This document shows, one piece after another, positions 52,071-61,483 of a stretch of DNA of 64,000 bases. The first letter of the stretch is position 1. Every line of letters starts with the position of its first letter. This DNA is from Tardiphaga sp. P9-11 (GTDB taxonomy: Bacteria > Pseudomonadota > Alphaproteobacteria > Rhizobiales > Xanthobacteraceae), in the NCBI RefSeq assembly GCF_008329525.1, contig NZ_NPKQ01000005.1, forward strand, positions 62,001-126,000. Direction: 5' to 3'. The notes beneath the pieces were generated by a model that searched no databases, was not told where the DNA came from, and worked only from the letters and a program-made list of their open reading frames with translations. The position numbers and the translations under genes are program-made.

Positions 52071-52928
52071 TCAAACCTGAACCTGATGCGAGGTGGTCGC
52101 CTGCTTCCAAGGCAGCAAGGTGCGCTCGATGATGTCGATGACGTAATAGAGCACGAAGCCGAGGATCATCAGCGTGAACAGCCCGACCCAGACCGAGTTG
52201 AGATCGTACAGGCTGGAGGCGAGGAAGATCATGTGGCCGAGGCCGCGCTGCGACGAGATGAATTCGCCGACTACGGCGCCCACCAGGCCGAAGCCGATAT
52301 TGATGCGGAAAGTAGCGATGATCGATGGCAGCGTGGATGGCACGACAGCTTTCCAGAACACCTGATGCTTGTCGGCGCCCATGGAGATCATCAGCGACTG
52401 CAGATCGACGTCGGCGTCCTTTGCTGCCTGATAGGCCGCGATCAGTGCCACCAGCGCAGTGAGTGAAACCGCGAGTGCGATCTTCGAGATCAGGCCGGTG
52501 CCGAACCACAGCACCACGATGGGCGCCAGAGCGATTTTTGGCACTGAATTGATGGCGACGATGAAGGGCTCGACCAGTTTCGCGACGAACACCGAGTACC
52601 ACAGCGCCAGGCCGAACAGCGATCCGAAGATAGTGCCGATGATGAAGCCCAGAATGGCTTCGAACAGCGTGTACCAGGAATCCGACAGCAGTTCGCCGCT
52701 CAGGATCAGCTTGTAGGAGGTGGCAAAGATGCCGGAAGGCGATCCCATCAGGAATGCGGAAATATAGCCGGCATGGACTCCGGCTTCCCACAGCGCGAAG
52801 AAGATGGCGACGCCAAGCAGCTGCAACATTGCGCGGCCGAGCGTGGTGTCGAAGGTGGAGCGCTTCTTGCGGGACTTGCGCGGAACGGCCTTCTTGCGCG
52901 CGGGCGCGCCGGACATCACGAGGCTCAT
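52071..52928 (-). CDS. ABC transporter permease, SsuC/TauC type
   Basis: A 285-residue membrane subunit. A basic N-terminus (RKKAVPRKSRKKRS) precedes about six hydrophobic segments, and the EAA-type loop is ISMGADKHQVFWKAVVPSTLPSI. It forms the channel with the ATPase encoded immediately upstream; the two genes overlap by ATGA (4 bp). GGAG lies upstream of the ATG at 52928. The open frame continues upstream across the ATPase gene, but that is a shadow. Confidence 0.9.
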   Translation of the reverse strand: MSLVMSGAPARKKAVPRKSRKKRSTFDTTLGRAMLQLLGVAIFFALWEAGVHAGYISAFLMGSPSGIFATSYKLILSGELLSDSWYTLFEAILGFIIGTIFGSLFGLALWYSVFVAKLVEPFIVAINSVPKIALAPIVVLWFGTGLISKIALAVSLTALVALIAAYQAAKDADVDLQSLMISMGADKHQVFWKAVVPSTLPSIIATFRINIGFGLVGAVVGEFISSQRGLGHMIFLASSLYDLNSVWVGLFTLMILGFVLYYVIDIIERTLLPWKQATTSHQVQV

Positions 52929-53707
52929 GATGTTTTCTCCGTCTGGATATCGAGTTCGGCGCAAAGCGTCTTGAAATAGGTCGAGAACTTGACGTCGTTG
53001 CGCGCGGTGATGGGCGATGTCGCCTCGATGTCGATCTCGTGCACGACCTTCACCCGCGCCGGGCGGCCGGACAACACGACGACGCGCTTCGACAGAGCCA
53101 CGGCTTCGTCGATGTCGTGAGTCACGAGGATGACTGTCTTGTTGTAGGTCTGGACGGCGTCCTTCAACACGCCTTCGAGGTACAGGCGCGTCTGGTAATC
53201 CAGCGCCGAGAAGGGCTCGTCGAGCAGCAGGATATCGGGATCCATGATCAGCGTACGGATCAGCGCGACACGCTGGCGCATGCCACCGGACAATGTCTTG
53301 GGATAGGCGTTCTCGAAGCCGGCGAGGCCGAACTGCTTGAGATACTCGCGCGCTTTCTCCTCGGCTTCCTTCTGGTCGACGCCGCGCGTCTCCAGCCCGA
53401 GGAGCACATTGCCCATCACCGTGCGCCACGGAAACAGCAGGTCCTTCTGCATCATGTAGCCGACGCGGCCACGCAGGCTTTCGATCTCCTCGCCGCGATA
53501 GGTGATGGTGCCGCCATCGGGCTCCAGCAAACCTGCGATGATGTTGAAGATCGTCGTCTTGCCGCAGCCACTGGGCCCGATGATGCTGACGAAATCGCTT
53601 TCGTTGATGGTGAAGGTGAGGTCGTCCAGCACGTTGAAGTCGCCGCCCTTGCCGGCAAACGACTTGCTGATGTTCTGGACGGTGAGCTGAATTTGTTTCG
53701 GCGGCAT
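52925..53707 (-). CDS. ABC transporter ATPase, SsuB/TauB type
   Basis: A 260-residue ABC ATPase. Walker A is GPSGCGKTT near residue 42, the Q-loop is YMMQKDLLFPWRTVMGN, the signature LSGGMRQRVALIRTLI, Walker B DILLLDEPFSALD, and the H-loop VTHDIDEAV. AGGAAA lies seven bases before the ATG at 53707. It is the first gene of the ATPase-permease-binding protein-amidase unit and lies right behind a sigma-54-type promoter. Confidence 0.92.
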   Translation of the reverse strand: MPPKQIQLTVQNISKSFAGKGGDFNVLDDLTFTINESDFVSIIGPSGCGKTTIFNIIAGLLEPDGGTITYRGEEIESLRGRVGYMMQKDLLFPWRTVMGNVLLGLETRGVDQKEAEEKAREYLKQFGLAGFENAYPKTLSGGMRQRVALIRTLIMDPDILLLDEPFSALDYQTRLYLEGVLKDAVQTYNKTVILVTHDIDEAVALSKRVVVLSGRPARVKVVHEIDIEATSPITARNDVKFSTYFKTLCAELDIQTEKTS

Positions 53708-53734
53708 GATGCGGTTTCCTGGGTACCGCACATA

Positions 53735-53750
53735 CGCAAGCTGCGTGCCA
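53735..53750 (-). promoter_or_regulatory. Consensus sigma-54 promoter of the ABC-amidase operon
   Basis: The minus strand reads TGGCACGCAGCTTGCG, matching TGGCACG-N4-TTGC at every conserved base, with GG and GC exactly ten bases apart. The predicted start near 53724 leaves a leader of about 17 bases that contains the AGGAAA ribosome-binding site. This is the strongest RpoN site I see in the window. Confidence 0.75.
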
Positions 53751-53820
53751 CCTTTGGGGGCGAAAAAGCCTCAAGCAATCGCGCAGGTTTTCTGCTGATA
53801 GCTTGATGCTTGAAGTATTT

Positions 53821-53837
53821 TGCCCCGGCTTTGGGCA
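53821..53837. promoter_or_regulatory. Candidate activator dyad upstream of the sigma-54 promoter
   Basis: TGCCC, 7 bases, GGGCA (TGC-N11-GCA): a 17-bp dyad of the length of an NtrC site, about 100 bp upstream of the predicted start, where RpoN enhancers usually lie. It does not match the full NtrC consensus. Confidence 0.3.
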
Positions 53838-53905
53838 GGCTGGATTTATTCTCGGTGATAAATTGAGCAGGTGTGGCGAAGTGTATTTTTGGCGAACACT
53901 TTGCG

Positions 53906-55597
53906 TTAGCCGGTTACGGCCATCACTGCTTCCTTGATCTTCGCCAGCGCGTAATTGCCGACCATGGCGGCGTCCACATGCGGCAGGTTCGGGATCTCGT
54001 CAGCAGCGACCACGCAATCGATGATGGCGGGTCCGTCACAGGCCAGCGCGTCGGCGATGGCCTTCTTCAGATCACCCGGCTGCTTGGCCGTAAAGCCCTG
54101 CGCGCCGCAGGCACGCGCCAGTGCGGCGAAATCGGGATTGGGGAATTCGATGGCTTCGCGGAAGGGCGCCAGGCCGATGCTTTCGGCTTCCAGCGTGATC
54201 AGGCCGAGGGCGGAGTTGTTATAGACGATGACCTTGATGGGCAGCTTGTGTTGCACGGCAGTCATGAACTCGCCCATCAGCATGTTGAAGCCGCCGTCGC
54301 CGGTGAGCACGATCACCTGCTTGCTGCGATCGAGGATCTGCACGCCGTTGCCCTGGCCGACGGACGTGCCGACCGCGGCATTGTTGAACGAGCCGATGAT
54401 GCGTTGGGTGCCGTTCTGGCGGATCCAGTTCGCCGACCACAGCGTGTTCAATCCTGTGTCGAACACGAAGATTGCATCGGGCCGTGCCAGATCGCTGGCG
54501 ATGCGCGCGACGGCCTGCGGGTGGATCTTGTTCTTGCTGCGCGCGGGATCGGCTTGCTTGTCGAGCATCTCATCCCACTTCTTGCGGGCGTGACTGGTCG
54601 TCTCGAAGAACTTGCTGTCGGTTTTGGTCTGCACCTTGTCCAGCAGCATCTTCAATGCGGGGCGTGCTGAGCCGATGACGCCGAGGCTCGTCGGTGTGCG
54701 GCGGCCGAGGGCTTCGGCGCGCACGTCGATCTGAATGACATTACCTTTACGCGGCAGGAAGTTCGAATAAGGATAGTCGGTGCCGATCATCACCAGCAGG
54801 TCGCAATCATGCACGGTATTGTAGACGGCCTTGGTGCCGATCATGCCAAGACCGCCCATCCATCTGATGTCATCGAACGCCATGATCTCCTTGCCGCGCA
54901 CCGAATGCACCAGCGGCGCCTTCAGCTTGTCGCTCAGGGCTCGCAGCAGTTCGGCGGTGCCAAGTGCACCATGGCCACACATGATCACGACGCTGCCGGC
55001 TTCATCGATGCGGCGTGCAGCTTCCTGAATCGCAGCATCGTTGGGCAGTATCTCGCCGCGCGGTACCAGCGTGGCAAGGCTCGCGGTTGCGCCTTCGGCT
55101 TTCGATGATAGCACATCGACGGGTAGGGTCAGATGCGCGACGCCCGGGCCGGCATAAGCGGTGGAGATCGCCTGATGGATCACACCGGGCGCCTGTGCCG
55201 CGGTGGTGATGGTCTGGGTGTAGAGCGCGACGTCGCGAAACAGCAGGTCCGGCTCGGTGGTCTGGAAGAAGTCGACGCCTTTGGCTGCCCGCGCCATTTC
55301 ACCAGAGAGCGCTAGCACCGGGGCATGATCGCGCGCAGCCTCATAGAGGCCGGCGACGAGATGCGTGCTGCCGGGCCCCGTGGAGCCAGCACAAACGCCG
55401 AGCTTGCCGGTGAGCTTGGCCTGGCCTGCGGCGGCCAGCGCCGCGCCTTCCTCGTGCCGTACCCCGACCCATTCGATCTTGCTGCGCCGGACCGAGTCCG
55501 CCAAAGGATTAAGCGAGTCGGCGATCAAGCCGAAAATCTGCTGTACGCCAATCGTCTCAAGCACATGGACAATCTCATCCGCGACAGTTTTCGACAT
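53906..55597 (-). CDS. poxB: Thiamine-diphosphate pyruvate oxidase (pyruvate:quinone, PoxB-like)
   Basis: A 563-residue ThDP/FAD enzyme. The N-terminal part (VADEIVHVLETIGVQQIFGLIADSLN) carries the catalytic Glu in GVRHEEGAALAAAG near residue 50. The central FAD/regulatory domain follows, and the C-terminal ThDP motif is GDGGFNMLMGEF followed by NNSALG near residue 440. It converts pyruvate to acetate plus CO2, passing electrons to quinone. Order and motifs are those of E. coli PoxB. GGAG lies five bases before the ATG at 55597, and an extension to 55699 is not used. Confidence 0.85.
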   Translation of the reverse strand: MSKTVADEIVHVLETIGVQQIFGLIADSLNPLADSVRRSKIEWVGVRHEEGAALAAAGQAKLTGKLGVCAGSTGPGSTHLVAGLYEAARDHAPVLALSGEMARAAKGVDFFQTTEPDLLFRDVALYTQTITTAAQAPGVIHQAISTAYAGPGVAHLTLPVDVLSSKAEGATASLATLVPRGEILPNDAAIQEAARRIDEAGSVVIMCGHGALGTAELLRALSDKLKAPLVHSVRGKEIMAFDDIRWMGGLGMIGTKAVYNTVHDCDLLVMIGTDYPYSNFLPRKGNVIQIDVRAEALGRRTPTSLGVIGSARPALKMLLDKVQTKTDSKFFETTSHARKKWDEMLDKQADPARSKNKIHPQAVARIASDLARPDAIFVFDTGLNTLWSANWIRQNGTQRIIGSFNNAAVGTSVGQGNGVQILDRSKQVIVLTGDGGFNMLMGEFMTAVQHKLPIKVIVYNNSALGLITLEAESIGLAPFREAIEFPNPDFAALARACGAQGFTAKQPGDLKKAIADALACDGPAIIDCVVAADEIPNLPHVDAAMVGNYALAKIKEAVMAVTG

Positions 55598-55781
55598 GGG
55601 GGCTCCGATTTCTTGAAATGGTTCGCCGCCGCGAAGCAGGCACGACGGCAATGCGTTCGGCGATCCCGACATGGGAACCGATCGATCGCATTGCGGCAAT
55701 AACTGAACCGCGAAACGGTTTCATGATCGTCAATTAAGTTTGCGCAATGCTTGGACAAGTGCGCGATGTGTTGGACGTTTG

Positions 55782-57290
55782 TTACGTGTATCTGAAGATC
55801 GGGTCGTCATAGTCGATCGCCGGAAACACGTCCTTGTCGCTCCAGTAGTCCTGGTTGTGCTGCCACTCCTGCTTGTCGCCGCGCTTCGGCAGCAGGTGCA
55901 TGCCGCGCATGATATACCCCGGGTTGAAGTCCTCGGGATCAATCCATGGCAGCAGCGGCATGTCGCTGTCCTCAGGCCGCAGCATCGGCCTCACCGTCGT
56001 CGCACCGGTCTCGTCCATATGTTTCAGCAGGCCGCAGACGAAATCGGCAACGAGATCGACGCGCAGCGTCCAGCTGGCGCGGAGATAACCGAAAATCCAT
56101 ACCAAATTTGGCACGCCGGTGAACATCATACCGCGATAGGTCACAGTGTCGGAGAAATTCAGCGGTGTGCCATCGGTGGAGAAGGCGATATCGCCGAGCA
56201 CATTGAGGTCGAAGCCGGTGGCGGTGACGACCACATCGGCGTCGATCGTCTTGCCGGATTTCAGTGCGATGCCGCCCTCGGTAAAGGTCTCGATTTCGTC
56301 GGTGACTACGGTCGCCTTACCGGCCTTGATGCTCTGGAACAGGTCGCCATCCGGAATGAAGGCGATACGCTGCCGCCATGGCCGGTAGCGTGGCGTGAAA
56401 TGTGTGGCGATGTCGTAGTCCTTGCCGAGATAGGCCTGCACGCCTTTCAGCAATTCCTCTTTCACCACCTCCGGTTCACTGTTCGTCCGCTTGGTGAAGG
56501 CCTGCTGATCGAACAGGATCTTGCGGCGGACGATCTCGTGGACCCATTCTTCGTCGACATCCAGCTCGCGCAGCGTCTCTGCCAGAGCATTGGCGTTGCG
56601 GCCGGTGATGAAGAAGGTCGGTGAGCGCTGTAGCATGGTGACTTCGGCGCATTTGTCGGCGATGGCCGGCACCAGAGTCGCCGCAGTCGCGCCAGAGCCG
56701 ATCACCACGACTTTCTTGCCGGTGATGTCGAGGTCCTCCGGCCAGGTCTGTGGATGCACCATGCGGCCCTTGAACCGGTTCATGCCGGGCCATTGCGGCG
56801 TGTAGCCCTGACTGTGGTTGTAATAGCCCTGGCACATCCAGAGAAAACGTGTGGTGAAGTTCAGCGCCTCCCCGGTATCGTGACGGACGACCGTCAGCGT
56901 CCAGAGCTTGTCGTCATTCGACCAGTTGGCGGAGAGGATCTTGTGCTTGTAGCGGATATGCGCGCCGAGGCCGTTCTCGGCGATCACGTCACCCATATAG
57001 CGCAGGATTTCCGCAGCGGTGGCGATGGGCGCCGAGGTCCATGGCTTGAAGCGATAGCCGAACGTATGAAGGTCGCTGTCGGATCGGATGCCGGGATAGC
57101 GATGGGTATGCCACGTGCCGCCGAAACTGCCCTGCGTCTCTAGGACCAGAAAACGCGTATCCGGATTCTGCTTCGTCAGATGATAGGCGGCGCCGATGCC
57201 GGAAATGCCGGCGCCGACAATGATGACATCGACATGTTCGGCGGAGTTTGCGACGGACGAATCTGTGGCGATCTTTCCCTGGACGTTCAT
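55782..57290 (-). CDS. Flavin monooxygenase, Baeyer-Villiger type
   Basis: A 502-residue class B flavoprotein. The FAD Rossmann motif is GAGISGIGAAYHL near residue 26, the second dinucleotide motif IGSGATAATLVPAIA, and the BVMO fingerprint FKGRMVHPQTWP near residue 160. It inserts oxygen next to a ketone, or N/S-oxygenates, with NADPH. The substrate is unknown. GGGAG lies near the ATG. It is encoded about 180 bp upstream of poxB on the same strand, probably as a separate unit. Confidence 0.9.
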   Translation of the reverse strand: MNVQGKIATDSSVANSAEHVDVIIVGAGISGIGAAYHLTKQNPDTRFLVLETQGSFGGTWHTHRYPGIRSDSDLHTFGYRFKPWTSAPIATAAEILRYMGDVIAENGLGAHIRYKHKILSANWSNDDKLWTLTVVRHDTGEALNFTTRFLWMCQGYYNHSQGYTPQWPGMNRFKGRMVHPQTWPEDLDITGKKVVVIGSGATAATLVPAIADKCAEVTMLQRSPTFFITGRNANALAETLRELDVDEEWVHEIVRRKILFDQQAFTKRTNSEPEVVKEELLKGVQAYLGKDYDIATHFTPRYRPWRQRIAFIPDGDLFQSIKAGKATVVTDEIETFTEGGIALKSGKTIDADVVVTATGFDLNVLGDIAFSTDGTPLNFSDTVTYRGMMFTGVPNLVWIFGYLRASWTLRVDLVADFVCGLLKHMDETGATTVRPMLRPEDSDMPLLPWIDPEDFNPGYIMRGMHLLPKRGDKQEWQHNQDYWSDKDVFPAIDYDDPIFRYT

Positions 57291-57341
57291 GGAGCTCCCG
57301 ATCTTTTTTGGCTCTCGCGCTTGGTGCGCGGATGCTTTTAT

Positions 57342-57376
57342 GCGGCGATCCCCGGTTTAAGGCCGGGGATCGCCGC
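57342..57376. terminator. Strong hairpin between DUF2339 stop and the monooxygenase start
   Basis: GCGGCGATCCCCGG, 7-base loop, CCGGGGATCGCCGC: a perfect 14-bp stem 59 bp after the DUF2339 stop. Neither strand carries a T-tract, so it is a possible Rho-type or stability element rather than a textbook terminator. Confidence 0.5.
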
Positions 57377-57434
57377 GATCGGTATCATTGACGATCACAG
57401 GGAATGCGCAAGCGGGAATTGCGCCCGGTTGATG

Positions 57435-60131
57435 TTAGCTTTCCGCCGCCGGAGCCACTGTCGGTGCCTGCGCCTTGCGCCTGGAGAACAGGATGCGCTG
57501 ATACAGCCAGCCGATGGCCACCAGCACGAGGCCGAGGCACATGAAAGACAGGGCGCGGTAGACGCCGGTGAGCGACGACATGTCGATTAGGAACGCTTTG
57601 AGGATCGTCAGTGCAATCACCACGGCAGAGGCGAGCCGGGCGCGCTGCGAGTTGAACAGGATGCCGATGCCGAGCAGCACGACGCCAAAGCCGAGCCACG
57701 CGATCGACAGCGTATATTGCTCGGCATCGGTGATCGAGGCGTTGTAGAAAATCGGCCCGTGATAGATGCGGCGGATTTCGAGCGTCACATACATCAAAGC
57801 CAGCACCAGCGCGCCACCGGCGATGGTGTTGCCATAGGCTGGTTTGCGACGGCCGGCGACGGCATAGGACAGCAGCAGGGCGAGCACCGCGGGCAGGGCA
57901 TAGCCGAGCAGCAGCAGGTTGAAGATCACGCCGCCGACATCGATATGCCAGATGCCGGGATTGGTGATGAACAGCAACCCGCCGAGACTTGCGACGCCGG
58001 CGAACAGCGTCAGCAACCCGGCACTGACGCTGTGCACGATGCTGCGGCTCCGCTCCCACAGGCGTTCCAGTCCGATTGCCATGGCCAGCGCGACGCAGAC
58101 CTGCAGCGCGACTTCGGTGAGGCTCGAGGAGGACCGATAGACATCGCCGCCATTCACGAAGTGGCGGATCTCCATGAAGGCCAGCAGTACCGTAAACAGG
58201 ATGGCAGCAGATTCCACCATGCGCAGCGGTGCGTCATCGCCGCGGCGGCGCATCAGGATGCTGGCGGCCCAGAACGAGGCAGCCGGCACGCCGTAACCCC
58301 ATAGCAGCCAGTTGAAGATCGGCGTGGTGCCGACGAGATCGCCGACCACGCGGGGCTCCCAGCCCATGCGGGCGACGACGATGCCGGCGAGGATCGCTGC
58401 GAGCCAGCGCAGGAACGGGATCGGCCGCTGCATGGAGATCCAGGCGGTGCCCAGTGCCATCAACGACAGCGCGATGGTGAGCCAGCCCTTCTCCAGTGCA
58501 AAGGTCAGCCCCAGCGCCAGCGCGCCGAGCGTGCCGGTGGCGTACAGCGCGGTGGAGATCGCGAGGCCCGGACGTGGCTCGCGCTTGCCAAGTAGTTCGG
58601 TGGCGGCCGCGGAGGCTGCGCCGATGATCACGGCGAGAATGGCGAAGGGGATCGAGCGATCGAGATGCGCGATGCGGGCATAGAGCGCGATCAGCAGCGC
58701 CAGCGGCGTGAACACCGCGGCGCCCGACCAGATCACCGGAATGACGGCATTGACGGAGCGGCCCTGGGCGAGAAAGCCGAGCACACCGAAGCCGATGGCG
58801 AAGAGCGCGGCGGATGCGAGATGCAGCGACACCGAGCTTTCCACAGGGCTGGCGCCGATACCGGCCAGCGGTCCGCCGGGCAGTACCAGCATGTCGAGAT
58901 TGCCCTGGATGGCCCACTCCAGGAAGACCACGGCGACGAAGCCTGCGGCCACGGCAACAGCCACGGTGGCCGCTTGGGCATACCACGCGACGAACAGCGT
59001 GCCGGCGACGATGAGCGCAAAGGTCACCATGGCGATGTCGGCATGGAAGCTCGAGAGCACCACCAGCGTCGCGCTGAGCAGGCTCGCACTGAGGGCGCCC
59101 GACGAGATGCCTTCGATGCGGCCTTCTTCCGCCGGCGGGCCATACATGAAGCCGCAGACGACCAGCAGCGCGGCGAGGAGGAAGCCGGCCAAGACATGGA
59201 ACGCATGGGGTGCGAGCGCCGGGGTGCCAACGTCGAGGCCTGGCAGGGTCCATAGCGTCGCGAAGGTGATGGTGGTCAGCGCCAGCCAGCGCCACAGCCG
59301 GATACGCGCGAGGCCGAAGGCGGCCGCCATGACGATGGCGAGATAGATATAGAGCGCCCAGTAATCCGGCTTGCCCGACGATACCAGCACCGGCGTCACG
59401 AACGCGGCAACGATACCGAGGCCCGCAAGCGCCGGGCCGTGCAGCAAGGCCGCAGCCATGGTGCACATGGCGACGATGCCGAGCAGGGCGAAGGCCGTGC
59501 CGGGGACGAGGAAGTTATAGAGCGCATAGGCTGCATAGACCGTGGCGAAGGCGACGGCAGTGCCGGCCGCCGTGAGGATCGCCGGAATATTGGCGATAGG
59601 CAGCGATGCGATTGCCGAGAGGCTTTCCTTGCGGCGCGCGAACTCGCCGACCCCAAGTAGCGCGAGTGCAAACAGGCCGCCGAGCAGCACGCGCACTTCG
59701 GGGCCGAGCAGGCCGGCCTCGATGGAATAGCGCACCATGAAGAAGCCGCCGAGTGCCAGCGTGAGGCCGCCGACCCAGACCACCCAGCGGGTGCCGATGC
59801 GTTCCTCGAAGCCGGGGCCAGCCGCAGGAGTTTCCACAGGCGCGGCGGGGTCGGGCGCAGTGTGAGCAGGGATATCCGGCTGGATCGAGGGGGCAGCTTC
59901 GCGGATCACCTCGGTTGGAGTCTCGGATACGGCAGGGGCAGATGCAATGTTCGGCGCGGTCGGTGTGAGGTCCGGCCTTGCGACGGCGGCCGGCGTTGCT
60001 GCCACGCGCGGCAGCGCCTCATAGGCGTCGACCCGGGCGCGCAGCACCTTTACTTCATTGCGCGCCTTGCGCGCGAAGATGAAGGCAACGATGGCAATCA
60101 CCAGCGTGACGAAACCGAAATCATCGAACAT
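57435..60131 (-). CDS. DUF2339 polytopic membrane protein
   Basis: An 898-residue protein that opens MFDDFGFVTLVIAIVAFIFARKA (first TM), then a short coiled segment, a Pro/Ala-rich linker and EERIGTRWVVWVGGLTLALGGFFMVRY, the conserved start of the DUF2339 core. More than 20 hydrophobic segments follow. The family has been discussed as cell-envelope transporters or flippase-like proteins, but no function is established. It stands alone, with a hairpin after it. Confidence 0.88.
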   Translation of the reverse strand: MFDDFGFVTLVIAIVAFIFARKARNEVKVLRARVDAYEALPRVAATPAAVARPDLTPTAPNIASAPAVSETPTEVIREAAPSIQPDIPAHTAPDPAAPVETPAAGPGFEERIGTRWVVWVGGLTLALGGFFMVRYSIEAGLLGPEVRVLLGGLFALALLGVGEFARRKESLSAIASLPIANIPAILTAAGTAVAFATVYAAYALYNFLVPGTAFALLGIVAMCTMAAALLHGPALAGLGIVAAFVTPVLVSSGKPDYWALYIYLAIVMAAAFGLARIRLWRWLALTTITFATLWTLPGLDVGTPALAPHAFHVLAGFLLAALLVVCGFMYGPPAEEGRIEGISSGALSASLLSATLVVLSSFHADIAMVTFALIVAGTLFVAWYAQAATVAVAVAAGFVAVVFLEWAIQGNLDMLVLPGGPLAGIGASPVESSVSLHLASAALFAIGFGVLGFLAQGRSVNAVIPVIWSGAAVFTPLALLIALYARIAHLDRSIPFAILAVIIGAASAAATELLGKREPRPGLAISTALYATGTLGALALGLTFALEKGWLTIALSLMALGTAWISMQRPIPFLRWLAAILAGIVVARMGWEPRVVGDLVGTTPIFNWLLWGYGVPAASFWAASILMRRRGDDAPLRMVESAAILFTVLLAFMEIRHFVNGGDVYRSSSSLTEVALQVCVALAMAIGLERLWERSRSIVHSVSAGLLTLFAGVASLGGLLFITNPGIWHIDVGGVIFNLLLLGYALPAVLALLLSYAVAGRRKPAYGNTIAGGALVLALMYVTLEIRRIYHGPIFYNASITDAEQYTLSIAWLGFGVVLLGIGILFNSQRARLASAVVIALTILKAFLIDMSSLTGVYRALSFMCLGLVLVAIGWLYQRILFSRRKAQAPTVAPAAES

Positions 60132-60257
60132 CGACTATCAAACCTTCTGGAAACAGGACGCGCGCCAATCATGCCCCGGAACGGAGTCCGGGGACATGGC
60201 CACTCTATGTGTTGTCGTGGAGAACTTTAGTTCACGCGCCGCGTATAATTGCTGGAA

Positions 60258-60764
60258 TTAATCCAGATCGAGGCGAAACGGCTTGCCGATCACGGTCAGA
60301 TTGCCGGGGCCCATCTCGTCGAGCGCGCGGACCATGCGGCCGCCGCGGCCGAGCGCCTTGTCGGCGAGGGTCACGAGCAGGCGGTTGGGGGAGGCGATCG
60401 GCGAGGCCGCGCGGATGCGCAGCGCGATATCGCGCTCGTCGCGATCCGGATTGAGCATGCAGGCGGCGGCGAAGGCGCTGGCCGTCGAGCGCGAGATGCC
60501 GGCATAGCAGTGGATCACCAGCGGTGCGGTGCGGTCCCAGTCGCGGGCGAAGTCCAGCACCTGCGCGATGTGGCCCTCGTTCGGCGCGACAAAGCCGTCG
60601 ATCGCCTCGGTGATGTCGTCGACCTGCACCCTGAGATGGTTGGCCTCCGAGATAGACGGCGGTCGCTGCACCTGCGCGACATTGGCCATGATGGTGAGCA
60701 CGTGGCTCGCGGCCGTGTCCTTCACGGTGGGATGCAGATCGGCGAGCGAGCAGACGTGGATCAT
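60258..60764 (-). CDS. Dual-specificity/tyrosine phosphatase-like protein
   Basis: A 168-residue protein with the CX5R phosphatase loop HCYAGISRS (Cys86, Arg92) preceded by an acidic loop (VDDITEAIDGFVAPNEGHI). It matches the small cytoplasmic tyrosine-phosphatase-like proteins of Rhizobiales; a phosphoinositide or protein substrate is unproven. AAGG lies seven bases before the ATG at 60764. It is the last gene of a four-gene minus-strand cluster (ygfZ, tag, HD, phosphatase). Confidence 0.85.
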   Translation of the reverse strand: MIHVCSLADLHPTVKDTAASHVLTIMANVAQVQRPPSISEANHLRVQVDDITEAIDGFVAPNEGHIAQVLDFARDWDRTAPLVIHCYAGISRSTASAFAAACMLNPDRDERDIALRIRAASPIASPNRLLVTLADKALGRGGRMVRALDEMGPGNLTVIGKPFRLDLD

Positions 60765-60841
60765 CGGGGGAGCCTTTTTGTTGAGCGTCGTTATAACGCT
60801 CCATTCTCTCCACGTCATGCCCGGGCATGACTGAGTTTAAA

Positions 60842-61456
60842 TTACGCCAGCAGCGCCTCAAACCGCGCCAGAAACCGCTTCTCAGCCTTCCCCGCCGACC
60901 ACGGCGTCAGGTAATCTTCCACCATGGCTTCCGAGAGGCCGGGGTCCTTGCCGAACAAACGCTTTGCCTCGGCTTCCTTGAAGCCTGCAAGGCATGTGGC
61001 TTCCAGATAGGCGGCGCCCATATCGGCGGCCTTGATCTGCTTGGTGATCCCCTCGACCAGGACTGGCGGCAGGCCGAAGCGGATGTGGATGGCGCCGAGC
61101 AGGCGATTCTCGATCACCTTGTAATCGCCGCCGATCACCGCTTTGAACGGCGAGATCATGTCGCCGATGACATATTCCGGCGCGTCATGCAGCAGGGCCG
61201 CGAGCCGTACGCGCTCGTCGGCGCGCGGCATCTGCTCGCGCAACACGGCTTCCACGAGAAGCGTGTGCTGTGCCACCGAGAAAATATGCGCGCCGTGGGT
61301 CTGCCCGTTCCAGCGCGCGACGCGCGCCAGCCCGTGGGCAATATCGGCAATTTCGATATCCAGCGGCGAGGGATCGAGCAGATCAAGCCGCCGGCCCGAC
61401 AGCATGCGTTGCCAGGCGCGGGTGGTGACGTCAGTGGAGAATTTTGATTTGGCCAT
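60842..61456 (-). CDS. HD-domain phosphohydrolase, YfbR-like
   Basis: A 204-residue HD superfamily hydrolase. The metal-site residues are in IFSVAQHTLLVEAVL (first His) and RLAALLHDAPEYVIGDMISP (His-Asp pair), with a late Asp in KAADMGAAYLEA. YfbR-like members are 5'-deoxynucleotidases, consistent with housekeeping of nucleotides next to a DNA-repair gene. It starts 27 bp downstream of the tag stop. Confidence 0.88.
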   Translation of the reverse strand: MAKSKFSTDVTTRAWQRMLSGRRLDLLDPSPLDIEIADIAHGLARVARWNGQTHGAHIFSVAQHTLLVEAVLREQMPRADERVRLAALLHDAPEYVIGDMISPFKAVIGGDYKVIENRLLGAIHIRFGLPPVLVEGITKQIKAADMGAAYLEATCLAGFKEAEAKRLFGKDPGLSEAMVEDYLTPWSAGKAEKRFLARFEALLA

Positions 61457-61483
61457 CGGTTCTTGGTCTTGAGTTTCTTGCTG

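Noticed and set aside
52071-53774. 567-residue continuous frame suggesting an ATPase-permease fusion
   Set aside because: Only the C-terminal half is a real permease; the N-terminal half is the wrong frame of the ATPase gene, which has its own frame and an ATGA overlap with the permease.
57342-57376. Textbook Rho-independent terminator after DUF2339
   Set aside because: The stem is excellent but neither strand has a U-tract, so it is listed only as a hairpin with moderate confidence.
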